A stretch of 64,000 nucleotides of DNA. Origin: PALSA-270 sp963770245. GTDB taxonomy: Bacteria > Acidobacteriota > Terriglobia > Terriglobales > Acidobacteriaceae. The notes under the pieces were generated by a model. That model saw nothing but the letters and a program-made list of their open reading frames with translations. It had not been told where the DNA came from and ran no database searches. Where the stretch lies: assembly GCA_963770245.1 (NCBI GenBank), contig CAVYOX010000015.1, positions 1 to 64,000 of the forward strand. The letters are read 5' to 3'. How positions within the stretch are numbered: the stretch's first letter is position 1; every line of letters starts with the position of its first letter. Positions 16,997 to 25,573 of the stretch are shown in pieces. Position numbers and translations under genes: made by a program.

Positions 16997-17623
16997 ATGA
17001 CAATGGAAAGCCCTGTGCTCATGGGCAATTACGCTCGTCTCGAACCGCTTGCGCACCGTCACATCGACGGACTGGTAGCCGCCGCCGCGGCTGACTCCGG
17101 TCTCTACCAGTGGAGTCCGGTCCCCCAGGGCAGAGTCGAGGCCACTCGCTATGTAGACACAGCGCTGGCGTGGAAAGATGCCGGCAGCGCGGTGCCCTTC
17201 GCCACCGTTCGCCTGGCTGACGAGGTGGTCATCGGCTCGACGCGCTTCTGGAACCTGGAGCGATGGTCATGGCCCGAGAGCCATCCGTCGCACGGTCGGA
17301 GCGCTCCCGATGCCTGTGAAATCGGCTATACGTGGCTGGCCCGATCGGCGATCCGCACCGCCGCCAACACCGAAGCCAAGCTGCTCATGCTAACCCATGC
17401 TTTCGAAGTATGGCAGACGCTCCGGGTCTGCTTTCATACGGACGCGCGCAACCAGCGGTCACGCGCTGCGCTCGAACGCATCGGCGGCCAATTTGAAGGG
17501 ATTCTCCGCGTCCACAGGATGGCTGCTGACTACACGCCGCGTGACTCGGTGCGGTATTCGATCGTGGCGTCAGAGTGGCCGGCGGCGAAACACCGTTTGG
17601 CTCAACTCCTGAAGCAAGCGTGA
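16997..17623 (+). CDS. GNAT acetyltransferase, RimJ/RimL type
   Basis: The 208-residue protein starts MTMESPVLMGNYARLEPLAH, typical of the RimJ/RimL-like subgroup of GNAT enzymes. It contains FATVRLADEVVIGSTRFWNL for strands 2-4, CEIGYTWLARSAIRTAANTE for motif A and VCFHTDARNQRSRAALERIG for motif B. The substrate is probably an amino group on a protein or small molecule. It follows the S4-domain gene by 11 bases, so the two likely share a transcript that ends at the hairpin at 17631. Confidence 0.9.
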   Translation: MTMESPVLMGNYARLEPLAHRHIDGLVAAAAADSGLYQWSPVPQGRVEATRYVDTALAWKDAGSAVPFATVRLADEVVIGSTRFWNLERWSWPESHPSHGRSAPDACEIGYTWLARSAIRTAANTEAKLLMLTHAFEVWQTLRVCFHTDARNQRSRAALERIGGQFEGILRVHRMAADYTPRDSVRYSIVASEWPAAKHRLAQLLKQA

Positions 17624-17630
17624 CTGGCGA

Positions 17631-17652
17631 GCGGTCACCCTCGAGTGACCGC
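17631..17652 (+). terminator. Hairpin after the S4/GNAT pair
   Basis: GCGGTCAC and GTGACCGC form a perfect 8-base stem with loop CCTCGA, starting 8 bases after the GNAT stop and followed by CTCTT. The U-tract is weak. It may serve the two convergent transcripts meeting here. Confidence 0.65.
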
Positions 17653-17784
17653 CTCTTCGACTGACCTCCTCTGAGGATTGTGCAGCCGGATTGCCTCCGG
17701 AATTGGGCAGGGGATGATCGCGAGACGCCTGCGGCAGTGCTGGTCTTTTCTGTATAGTCAGCCCCGCGGCTCGCGCCTTGGCCT

Positions 17785-19374
17785 CTATACAGGGCGTCTC
17801 GCAGCCAACCCATGGCGATTACGATCCCTTGGAATCAAGAGCCAGGCGACCGCAGAGCTGGCCAGAGACAAACTGGCACAAATCCACATCACCATTCGGA
17901 ATCCGAACACAAATGCTTCCCCGATGGAGGCTTCGATGAAGGCCCTCATATTGGGACGGAGGCCGGCAGGAAGCTGCAGGCCGGCGAGTCTGACCTCGTT
18001 TCCTTGAAGCTGTTGCAGAATCTCAGGGGGCAGCATGACGTGAACTAGGCGGAAATTAAGCTGAGAACCAAAGGCCTTGATCATCACAATCCCAAAGACT
18101 GCGATCGCCAGCACGCCCGCTACTCGTGCCACGGCATTGTTGATTCCCGAAGCTGCGCCGACTCGGTCTTGATTGACCGAATTCATCACCAGGGTGGTGA
18201 GAGGAGCTACCGAGACAGCCATCCCGAAGCCCAGAACAACCATCGCCGGAAAGAAGGTCTTCCAATAACTCCCCCCAACCGAGGGCACCGCGAACAGGAC
18301 GAAGCCCAAAGCGGCAGTGAGCGGACCAATGATCAAAGGAGCTCGTGCGCCATAACGAGCGACTAGTCCGCCGGACCAGCGGGATAGAGAGAACATGAGC
18401 AGAATGAAGGGAAGGATGGCGGCGCCGGCAGCCGTAGGGGAGTATCGCTGGACCTGGATCAGGTTCATCGGAAACAAGAAAAAGAAAACTCCAACCGCGG
18501 CGTAAAGTAACAGAGTCAGTAGGTTCGCGCCGCTGAAGCTGCGGCTTCGGAATAAAGCGAGCGGGAGCACTGGCGCAACGGACTTAGCCTCGACAAACAC
18601 AAACGCGGCAAGACACCCGACACCCACGCCTAAGGCTCCGAACACTTGAGGGTTTCTCCAACCGAGGTTCACCGATTCGATGAACCCGCTCACTAAACCA
18701 CCCAGCCCCAGGGTGGCAAGAAGCACTCCAAACCAGTCGACGCGACCGGCAACGCCGCTGCGGCTCTCCTCAATCCGCCAAGTCGAAATCGCCATCACGG
18801 CCGCGGCCAGCGGGAGATTAATGAAGAATACCCACCTCCAGGAAGCATGCTGAACCAGCCAGCCGCCAAGCACTGGGCCAACCGCAGTCGTGATCGCCGT
18901 AAAGCCCGACCAGGTGCCGATCGCCCGCCCGCGGCTCTGCTCGTCGAAAGACGTACTGATGATCGCGAGGCTACCGGGCACGAGCAGCGCCGCTCCCACG
19001 CCCTGAATGCTCCGCGCGATGATAAGTTGATGAATGTTCAAGGCAACACCGCAACCTGCGGAGGCCGTGGCGAAAATCGCTACTCCCATCACGAACATCC
19101 GACGGCGGCCAAACAGGTCGCCAAGCGAACCTCCGACTAGAATCAACGCACCCAGAAACAGTCCGTACGACTCGATGACCCACTGCAAGTCCACCACCGT
19201 GGCATGAAAGCAGGCCTGCAGGGCTGGCACGGCAACATTGACCGCCGTGCTATCGATGAAAGCCATGCTGGAAGCGAGAATAGTCGCGGTGAGTATCCAG
19301 GCTCTCGCCTCCGTGCCACAGGGAACTTCGGCACGGCCTGATCGCATGAGGGCTTCATCGCAGGGTGTTCTCAT
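17785..19374 (-). CDS. MFS multidrug transporter, DHA2 (EmrB/QacA) family
   Basis: The ATG at 19374 gives about 529 residues; in-frame non-ATG starts lie further upstream. The protein has about 14 hydrophobic segments. DHA2 signatures include MAFIDSTAVNVAVPALQACF in helix 1, GGSLGDLFGRRRMFVMG for motif A between helices 2 and 3, and VGPVLGGWLVQHASWRWVFF for motif C. It is a proton-driven efflux pump of the inner membrane; the substrate is unknown. No HlyD partner is adjacent, unlike the second DHA2 pump at 34151-35746. Confidence 0.9.
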   Translation of the reverse strand: MRTPCDEALMRSGRAEVPCGTEARAWILTATILASSMAFIDSTAVNVAVPALQACFHATVVDLQWVIESYGLFLGALILVGGSLGDLFGRRRMFVMGVAIFATASAGCGVALNIHQLIIARSIQGVGAALLVPGSLAIISTSFDEQSRGRAIGTWSGFTAITTAVGPVLGGWLVQHASWRWVFFINLPLAAAVMAISTWRIEESRSGVAGRVDWFGVLLATLGLGGLVSGFIESVNLGWRNPQVFGALGVGVGCLAAFVFVEAKSVAPVLPLALFRSRSFSGANLLTLLLYAAVGVFFFLFPMNLIQVQRYSPTAAGAAILPFILLMFSLSRWSGGLVARYGARAPLIIGPLTAALGFVLFAVPSVGGSYWKTFFPAMVVLGFGMAVSVAPLTTLVMNSVNQDRVGAASGINNAVARVAGVLAIAVFGIVMIKAFGSQLNFRLVHVMLPPEILQQLQGNEVRLAGLQLPAGLRPNMRAFIEASIGEAFVFGFRMVMWICASLSLASSAVAWLLIPRDRNRHGLAARRPV

Positions 19375-19621
19375 GGTGCTTTCGCTGCCGGCTTGAGAGC
19401 TGCCGCCAGCCTCGCCACAAGCTCCCGAGGACAAAGGTCGGTTTTAGCCATGAGTCGGAACTTTGAAATTGTGAATCCGGAATTTCGGCGAGATCGCCGA
19501 TGCAATCTTTATCCCCGTCCGCCTGCTCAACAAATCCGAGACCTGATCAGCCCGCCGGAACTTCCGGGTCGTGGGGTCGCAGGTGGCGATGGCAGAAGCG
19601 GATTCGCCGTTTCCTTGCACG

Positions 19622-20110
19622 CTATTGAGGTTTCGCCGGCAAATAGAAGTCAACCAGATTGCCATCCGGATCACGAAAGTACAGCGAACGGGTTCCCCAC
19701 GGCTGATTCGTCGGAGGTTTGACCCAGGTTTCGACGAAGCTCCGGAGCCGCACATATTCCCCATCGACATTGGCCACCTGGAACTCCAGGATTGTGCTTC
19801 TGTTGTTTGCCGGTTCGGCGGCGCCGGGAATGTATTTCTCCTGCGCTTCCGCTGAAAAGATCGCGAGTACGCCTCGAGCGGTAGGAAACTCGGCATACAC
19901 GCCGCTGGTCACCGACTGTGGGGAGACTCCCAAGGCATGTTGGTAAAAGTCGACCATCTTCGTAAACCTGCCCGTAATGAGACAGGTGTTGACGAGCACT
20001 GGCCGAGTAACCTCACTCGGCCGGGCGCTGCTCCAAGCTCCTCGGAAAACTAGAGCACAAAGCAGCCCGACCAGAACCACGTCGAAAGCAACCCAATTTC
20101 CGATTTTCAT
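19622..20110 (-). CDS. Exported VOC-superfamily (glyoxalase-like) protein
   Basis: GGAGG lies nine bases before the ATG at 20110. The 162-residue protein has an N-terminal hydrophobic anchor or signal (VAFDVVLVGLLCALVFRGAW). A vicinal-oxygen-chelate domain follows: VNTCLITGRFTKMVDFYQHA, then ILEFQVANVDGEYVRL and the C-terminal strand LYFRDPDGNLVDFYLP. The final Asp/Asn/Asp pattern is the common VOC ending. Placement outside the cytoplasm is unusual for VOC enzymes. Substrate and metal use are unknown. Confidence 0.87.
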   Translation of the reverse strand: MKIGNWVAFDVVLVGLLCALVFRGAWSSARPSEVTRPVLVNTCLITGRFTKMVDFYQHALGVSPQSVTSGVYAEFPTARGVLAIFSAEAQEKYIPGAAEPANNRSTILEFQVANVDGEYVRLRSFVETWVKPPTNQPWGTRSLYFRDPDGNLVDFYLPAKPQ

Positions 20111-20395
20111 GACCGATAGCCTCCATCACCGAAAAGAGCCTTGCCACCCGGCAAGCTTGCCAGTTCTCGCCGAGTCATCGTGGATGGCCCGAGAATGGTT
20201 CTTAGATTCTTGCAATGCGGGCTCCGATTGTCGGTTCCGTGCAAGCTGCAGCGCAGAAATCATCCTGTCGCATTCCCAATCTGTAATTGGTTTGGCCAGC
20301 ATATCAAATTGAAAAACCCAACTGTCCAGTTCTCCCCAGTTGCGACACGGCAGCAAGTTGCGACTTCACGCTTGTCGTCGGCTGTCGGCACAGGC

Positions 20396-20512
20396 CTTGA
20401 TTGGGTCAGTGTCGATGAAATTCGGCAATTCAACCCCCGCGAACAGCCAGACGACATCACGCTGATTGTTGCCAAGTGTCGCGAAAGCCTGGTGAGGCCT
20501 CCGCAGAAATAG
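20396..20512 (+). pseudogene. C-terminal remnant of a PP2C/SpoIIE-type phosphatase
   Basis: About 38 codons ending at 20512 read LDWVSVDEI, then PREQPDDITLIVAKCR. The DDITL(I/V)V string followed by a short basic tail is the normal C-terminus of SpoIIE/RsbU-like Ser/Thr phosphatases, where the aspartate binds metal. Sequence further upstream in the same frame does not match the rest of the domain. It looks like the end of a lost gene. Confidence 0.5.
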
Positions 20513-20552
20513 TGGCAGCCGGCTTTCTCAGCCGCCGGATGCGCACCGCGAA

Positions 20553-21173
20553 CTATTCAGGTGCAGCCACTAGGATCAACAAGCCTTGGACCTTCTCCCA
20601 ATCGGTTGTGCGATCGAAGGAAACCTCGCGACGCTCGTCGGAAAATCGAAGGTCCAGCAGTAATAGCTTGTGGAGAGCATCCAATCTCGCCCCAGTGGTG
20701 GGGTCGAAAGTCTCGTCGAAGATGACGCCGTAGACCACATACAAATGAGAATTCCACCGCATGAGTGGCGCATGGTTTCCCATGACCGCACTGATCAGCT
20801 GACCAACATTGACCGAAGGCGGGGACAGATATTCCGCAGTGACCATGAAAGCGCGCCCGTCGCCGAGCACGTTCCTGCCTCGCAGCTTGTTGGCAATGGC
20901 CTCGAGAGACATGGGATCCGCCAGTCGGACGCGGTCTCCCAGAGCAGACTTCTTGCCGCAGCAAACCTCCTGGTCCCGGAAGATGATCTCCGCCGCTGCC
21001 GCCAGCACATCGGAGGGGTCGGTAGAGCGGGCCGTCAGCGAAGGCAGATCGCTGATGCGGAGCTCTTTATTGTAGGTTTGCCCCTGCACCAGGCAACATC
21101 CAGCGAGACCTGAGACGGTAACGCAGCGGGCCAGGACAACCCACATCGATCGGTAAGATTGGAACCTGGTCAC
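20553..21173 (-). CDS. Hypothetical exported lipoprotein
   Basis: A GTG at 21173 with AGGCGG upstream, or the ATG at 21146, starts a protein of about 200 residues. Its signal ends in LAGC, a lipobox. The mature part contains SLTARSTDPSDVLAAAAEII, a VCCGKKSALGDRV motif with two adjacent cysteines, and a hydrophobic LYVVYGVIFDETFDP section near the end. No family is recognised. It is on the same strand as the duplicated-domain protein upstream, 63 bases away, so the two may be co-transcribed. Confidence 0.75.
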   Translation of the reverse strand: MTRFQSYRSMWVVLARCVTVSGLAGCCLVQGQTYNKELRISDLPSLTARSTDPSDVLAAAAEIIFRDQEVCCGKKSALGDRVRLADPMSLEAIANKLRGRNVLGDGRAFMVTAEYLSPPSVNVGQLISAVMGNHAPLMRWNSHLYVVYGVIFDETFDPTTGARLDALHKLLLLDLRFSDERREVSFDRTTDWEKVQGLLILVAAPE

Positions 21174-21236
21174 CTAGTCCGCCTCTCCTCCATTGTGGGC
21201 ACATTCAGCTCCTCACGCGTCCAGGGCCGATGGTTT

Positions 21237-23120
21237 TTACCTGTTCGCGGGCTCATCGCCTGGGGACAACACGATCCTGCTCTTCACCTGGTACAGCCGG
21301 TACTTGGAATAATTGTGTTCCTCCCGGACAACCTGTCCCCTGACCTCCATTTGGAGGTTCACGGCTTTGGGCAACCATAACTCCGTGGCGAGATCCGCAA
21401 TGTGCACTGGGCCAAACAGGATGTTTGCCGTCTGTTTTTCAACCAAAATCAGGGGCAAGGGCGCCAATAAGTCGGTGCGCAGACGCACGATGCGGAAATC
21501 CGATTGATCGATCCAGGCGATGCCCTGCAACAGCATCGGAATCGACATGGTGTTAACTACAATTTCTCCTGGGGATTCCACCGAGCCAGGAGTTTGAGCA
21601 AAGCCAAGAACGTAGGTCGTGCGCCCATTGACGCGTTGTTGTCCCAGGTAGCGGAATCGGGATTCCGCTTGATTGGCGGAAGAGAATATGATCCAGGTGG
21701 ACACGAACCCCTGGAAACTTGGCGCTCCCGCCGCCGCTTGTCCGACTGGTTTGCCATTGCGCGCGGTTCGGTATTCTGTAACTTGCCGGCCTTCCTGCGC
21801 CGGATGAGTCAGGATCATATAGTGGAATAATTCATCTCTGGTTGCGACGGCTCCCTGGGAAATGCACCCAACGCCCACGCAGCCGTTGGTCGCCGCCTCA
21901 GAATAGTGCGACTCGCTTATGCCTTCATCGGAAATTAAATCGGGCAGCTTGCGGAGCAAGTCATCAGCTTTGGCGCCGGTCTTAGCGAGAAGATCGGGCA
22001 GCGGTTCTTGGCTGGGAGCAGGCGTCAGTCCTGCCAATTCATGCACCGTCTTTCTCAATTCGGATGGCGGGTCGTCCATGTAAGGACGGGCGTCCGCGTA
22101 GAGCTTCGCTTCGTTCCGGGCTTCGTCTCTTTCCTTATCTTTATTCTTAGGCTCGGCGGAGGCGGACGATACAGGCCAGCCAGGTGAGGGTCGCGGCCGA
22201 TCTGCATCCCGATCCGTCGTCGCTTGATACAACCGGTAGTCAAAATACTTGTGTTCCTCGTGGAGGAACTGACCGTTGGCCTGCATGTCAAAATCTACCC
22301 GTTGAGGCAACCACAACTGCAAATTCGGTTGCGCCAGGTCCACTGGGCCAAAAACGATGTTGGCCGTCTGCTTTAGGAGCTTCTTTTCGGCAAGGGGCGC
22401 CAGCAGGTCGGTGCGCAAACGAACAATGCGGAAATCCGATTGATCCACCCAAGCAATGCCTTGCAGGAGTATGGGGCGATCGCGGGAGGCAATTGAGCCG
22501 GGGAGCTGGGCAAACCCGATCACAAAAGTGCTGTGCCCATCGATTTGCTGTCGTCCCAGGTATCGAAAGCGGGTTTCCACCTGATTCACCGGATAGAAAA
22601 GAACCCATGTCGGCAAAAATCCCTGGTAGGTTGGCAATCCCGCCGTGGGATCAACAGACTTACCTTTCCGTGTAGTTCGGGACTCTGAAATCACCACCCG
22701 GCCGAAGGCGCCTGGATGGGTAAGGATCAGGTAGTGGAAACTTTCGTCTTCTTCCCCGCCTGCCGGCCGGCCGCGGGCGTCCGGCATGACATATCGCGAT
22801 TGGCTCACCGCCTCCTCGGAAACCAAATCGGGTACTCGTTGAACCAATTCATCCGCCTCGGCGCCCACTTTTTCGAGAAGATCCGGAATCTGTTCTTCGC
22901 TCAAGGCAGGCGTCATTCCGGACAATTCATGGACTGCCTTTTTGAGTTCGGGGAACGGCGCATCGAGATAGGGATGGGCATCGGCATAGAGGCTCGCGGC
23001 CTCCGCTTTGACCCCTTCGGCCGATTGGGACCGCAATGGCTGGGGTTGAGGGAGTGCGGCCACCACGCTGGCAACCAAGAACATGACCGAAACGCTACAT
23101 ACTGCTCTGCGTCGGATCAT
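21237..23120 (-). CDS. Secreted protein with two tandem copies of one unknown domain
   Basis: The 627-residue protein has a signal peptide (VSVMFLVASVVAALPQP) and a GAGG-type ribosome site. It is then two copies of a domain of about 280 residues. Copy 1 begins LYADAHPYLDAPFPELKKAV and copy 2 LYADARPYMDDPPSELRKTV. Both contain FHYLILTHP/FHYMILTHP, FRYLG.Q, GIAW(V/I)DQSDFRIVRLRTD, KQTANI.FGPV, LWLP and HEEHKY/REEHNY with YRLYQ. A Lys/Glu-rich linker (NKDKERDEARNEAKLYADAR) joins them. The repeat is still very similar. No known family is identified; the beta-rich strings suggest an exported binding or adhesion-like domain, but this is a guess. Confidence 0.85.
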   Translation of the reverse strand: MIRRRAVCSVSVMFLVASVVAALPQPQPLRSQSAEGVKAEAASLYADAHPYLDAPFPELKKAVHELSGMTPALSEEQIPDLLEKVGAEADELVQRVPDLVSEEAVSQSRYVMPDARGRPAGGEEDESFHYLILTHPGAFGRVVISESRTTRKGKSVDPTAGLPTYQGFLPTWVLFYPVNQVETRFRYLGRQQIDGHSTFVIGFAQLPGSIASRDRPILLQGIAWVDQSDFRIVRLRTDLLAPLAEKKLLKQTANIVFGPVDLAQPNLQLWLPQRVDFDMQANGQFLHEEHKYFDYRLYQATTDRDADRPRPSPGWPVSSASAEPKNKDKERDEARNEAKLYADARPYMDDPPSELRKTVHELAGLTPAPSQEPLPDLLAKTGAKADDLLRKLPDLISDEGISESHYSEAATNGCVGVGCISQGAVATRDELFHYMILTHPAQEGRQVTEYRTARNGKPVGQAAAGAPSFQGFVSTWIIFSSANQAESRFRYLGQQRVNGRTTYVLGFAQTPGSVESPGEIVVNTMSIPMLLQGIAWIDQSDFRIVRLRTDLLAPLPLILVEKQTANILFGPVHIADLATELWLPKAVNLQMEVRGQVVREEHNYSKYRLYQVKSRIVLSPGDEPANR

Positions 23121-23227
23121 CGGTGCCTCCCCCGGTTGCGTCTCAGCCTAGAACCTCTTTTTCCCTTTTCCAGCGCCTTCGGCTTTTCGCCGGGATCCGA
23201 GGTCGCAAGATGGCAGGCCGGGCGCTG

Positions 23228-23704
23228 TCATAGGGTGCCGAAGGGAGTCTTTGGAGAGGACAGATTTTCGAGATTCAAGGACGCTGGCTGGTTCATCCGT
23301 GACGCCGCTTGGTGCTGCGTTCTCACGATCTCGCCCACCAGAAACAGGTCCGTCAGCAAAGCCCGCACATGGCTTGAGGCGTTCAGGTTGTCAATCAACT
23401 GCGAGCTGATGGAACGCTGGGCCAAAACCAGCTCGATCGCAGCCAGCGAGTCCTGGGCGTCGCGGTCCAGCACGGCACAAAAAGCCTGGTATTGGGCTAT
23501 CGGTCCCGGTTCCAGTTCTTGCACTGCCTGCGCGCAACTCTCCGCCAGGCCAGTCAAGGCTTTGACTGCACGCTGCAGGAATTCCCGTACCTGTCCACCG
23601 GCTTGGCTGCCCTCATCTGTGGGCAATCCCTGCCCCGCGTAGGCGAGCAGAAACTCGTAACACTCCTCGATGCGGTCACAGCGTTCCACAAACTCAGTCG
23701 GCAT
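23228..23704 (-). CDS. Small helical protein, last gene of molybdenum hydroxylase operon
   Basis: The 158-residue protein begins MPTEFVERCDRIEECYEFLL and is predicted to be nearly all helical, with no signal or membrane segment. Its start overlaps the stop of the cytochrome b gene by 11 bases, so it belongs to the operon. No family is recognised. Possible jobs are a dedicated assembly chaperone for the enzyme or a regulator of its export, by analogy with TorD/NarJ-type helical chaperones of other Tat-exported molybdoenzymes. It lacks their recognisable motifs, so this is inference from position only. Confidence 0.75.
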   Translation of the reverse strand: MPTEFVERCDRIEECYEFLLAYAGQGLPTDEGSQAGGQVREFLQRAVKALTGLAESCAQAVQELEPGPIAQYQAFCAVLDRDAQDSLAAIELVLAQRSISSQLIDNLNASSHVRALLTDLFLVGEIVRTQHQAASRMNQPASLNLENLSSPKTPFGTL

Positions 23705-24545
23705 CAGCCACGCCTCGCCGCGCGTTGGGTAAGGTCTCGACCACCCAGCGCTTTGGATCGTGCTCCTTCAGATAAAATTCCCGGCTCATCGAACCGACAA
23801 TCATCGATGCGGTAATCGGCAACTTCTCTGGTCGGACTGCAAAGTACACGTGCACCACCACCAGCGTGATCAGACCCACGCCTGCCAGCCCGTGCAGCAC
23901 GTACATCAACCCCCAGGTCATATCGCTGAACAAATAGGGGTTGCGCGAAAAGAAGGGAGTACGCACCCGGGACATCATGAACACGCCGGTTAGGATCGCC
24001 GACATCCCGGTCACGATGATCGCGCCATGATAGAGCTTGTTCTCCAGGGGATATTTGGCGAATTTCCTCGGCAATCCTGCTGGTTTACCCAGGAAGCGCA
24101 ATACTCTTTTCCCGGCATCTTCGAGGTCTGCTTTGTCCGGCCAGATCGACCAGAAGTCCAAAAAGAAGGAAGCATGGAAGATGTGAAAGACCACAGAGAC
24201 GGTCAACACCACGCCGGCAATCCAGTGGTAGGTCACCCAGTCGAACCGCACGCCCACCTTCGGCAAGAATGCGGTAAACAACAGGGTGAACATGGAGGCG
24301 GCCATGATCCAGTGAAACGCCCGCGCGACCAGCGAGTGCCTAGGGACGCGGGCGGGCAGCCGTGTCGCGATTTCCGGAGCAGCCTCGGCGGCGAACTCTT
24401 TCTCCCCGGCGAAATACCGGATGTAGATGGCGTGCACGATGAGGAACAGCATGCCAGCAATCAGCGCAACCCAGATCAGAGACCACGCAATGTGAATTGG
24501 GACATTCTGTCCCAGCGGACTTGTCGCCCACTCTATGAAGCCCAT
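23694..24545 (-). CDS. Cytochrome b subunit, formate-dehydrogenase gamma type
   Basis: The 283-residue protein has an N-terminal membrane helix (IAWSLIWVALIAGMLFLIVH). A four-helix di-haem core of the FdnI/FdoI type follows, with candidate axial histidines in VARAFHWIMAASM, VTYHWIAGV, VFHIFHASFF, KLYHGAIIV and VLHGLAGVGLITLVVVHVYF. Such subunits take electrons from a periplasmic enzyme and reduce quinone. It overlaps the FAD-subunit stop by 13 bases and the next gene by 11, so it is translated with the molybdenum hydroxylase. This links oxidation of an unknown periplasmic substrate to the respiratory chain. Confidence 0.9.
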   Translation of the reverse strand: MGFIEWATSPLGQNVPIHIAWSLIWVALIAGMLFLIVHAIYIRYFAGEKEFAAEAAPEIATRLPARVPRHSLVARAFHWIMAASMFTLLFTAFLPKVGVRFDWVTYHWIAGVVLTVSVVFHIFHASFFLDFWSIWPDKADLEDAGKRVLRFLGKPAGLPRKFAKYPLENKLYHGAIIVTGMSAILTGVFMMSRVRTPFFSRNPYLFSDMTWGLMYVLHGLAGVGLITLVVVHVYFAVRPEKLPITASMIVGSMSREFYLKEHDPKRWVVETLPNARRGVADAD

Positions 24546-25549
24546 GTCGCCTCCTCGACTCCGCTAATGGCACGCTTCACCAGGTTTCTCATCAACGGGA
24601 CCTTGTAGGCATTGAACTGCAACGGGATCGCTCCCTGGACTGCCACCTTTCCCGCCATTTCACCGGTGGTTGCCGTGCGCGGTTGACCACGGACCACATC
24701 CTCTACGGCTTTCAGCCGCAAAGGTCGGGCAGCAGCGGCATTCACCGCGATACGGATTTCCTGGATGGTGCCGCCTGACAACCGCATGGCCGAGGCCACG
24801 TTCAGCAACGGGAAGTCCCACACGTTCCGATCGCGCACTTTCTCGAAATAAAACTGCGCTCCTGCCCAAGCAGAGGGAATTCGAATGGCGGTCAACAGGT
24901 ATCCCGGCTGCAGAATGTTCATGCGAGTGATGTCCATCTCGGGCCCGATGAAATAGTCCTCGGCATCGACCAGGCGTTCGCCCTTGGGAGTCGCGATCAC
25001 GAACTTGGCGTCGAGCGCTATCAAGGCCGGCGCGGAATCAGAGGGATTGACCGCTACACAGCGCTCCGCGTGCAGAATCGCGTGCTCGCGGTTCCGGCCG
25101 ACCGGGGTGTCGGCGTAGCAGATGTTGCCCCCGGCGCGGTAGCACGGCCAGCCGGCGCGATAGTACCAGCAACGCGCGTCTTGCGACACGTTGCCGCCAA
25201 GCGTTCCCTGATTGCGAATCTGGGGCGAGGCCACGAGTTCCGCAGCCTGCGCCAACAGTCCATACTTTTGCTGGATGAGGGGATGGCGCACCACTTCGGT
25301 GAGGGTAGTCATGGCGCCGATCTCGATTCCGTCGGCGGTCGTGCGAACCCCCTTGAGTTCTTCGATTCCGCTCAAATCGACCAAGGCTTTCGGTCTTTTG
25401 ATTCGGTCCTTCAGCCAGTCAAAGCTGTCGAGTCCACCGGCCATTACCCAGGCATCCTGACCGTGTTGTTCGAGAAGCTTTTGCGCGTCCGCAATGGAGT
25501 TCGGCTGAAACAACTGGAACGCCGGCATGACATCTCGTATTACAGCCAT
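24533..25549 (-). CDS. FAD-binding subunit of molybdenum hydroxylase, with Fe-S loop
   Basis: The 338-residue protein matches the medium (FAD) subunit of xanthine-dehydrogenase-family enzymes. WVMAGGLDSFDWLKDRI is the FAD phosphate loop region and LGGNV sits in the second FAD motif. Between them is an insertion with four cysteines, Cys127, Cys136, Cys144 and Cys164 (CWYYRAGWPC, then CYRAGGNIC). An equivalent insertion binds a [4Fe-4S] cluster in 4-hydroxybenzoyl-CoA reductase beta and in PaoB of E. coli. Presence of the cluster here is inference. The subunit has no signal and would be exported in complex with the Tat subunit. It starts 24 bases after the large-subunit stop. Confidence 0.92.
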   Translation of the reverse strand: MAVIRDVMPAFQLFQPNSIADAQKLLEQHGQDAWVMAGGLDSFDWLKDRIKRPKALVDLSGIEELKGVRTTADGIEIGAMTTLTEVVRHPLIQQKYGLLAQAAELVASPQIRNQGTLGGNVSQDARCWYYRAGWPCYRAGGNICYADTPVGRNREHAILHAERCVAVNPSDSAPALIALDAKFVIATPKGERLVDAEDYFIGPEMDITRMNILQPGYLLTAIRIPSAWAGAQFYFEKVRDRNVWDFPLLNVASAMRLSGGTIQEIRIAVNAAAARPLRLKAVEDVVRGQPRTATTGEMAGKVAVQGAIPLQFNAYKVPLMRNLVKRAISGVEEATWAS

Positions 25550-25573
25550 AGACCTCTCCGTTCTCTATCTCCA

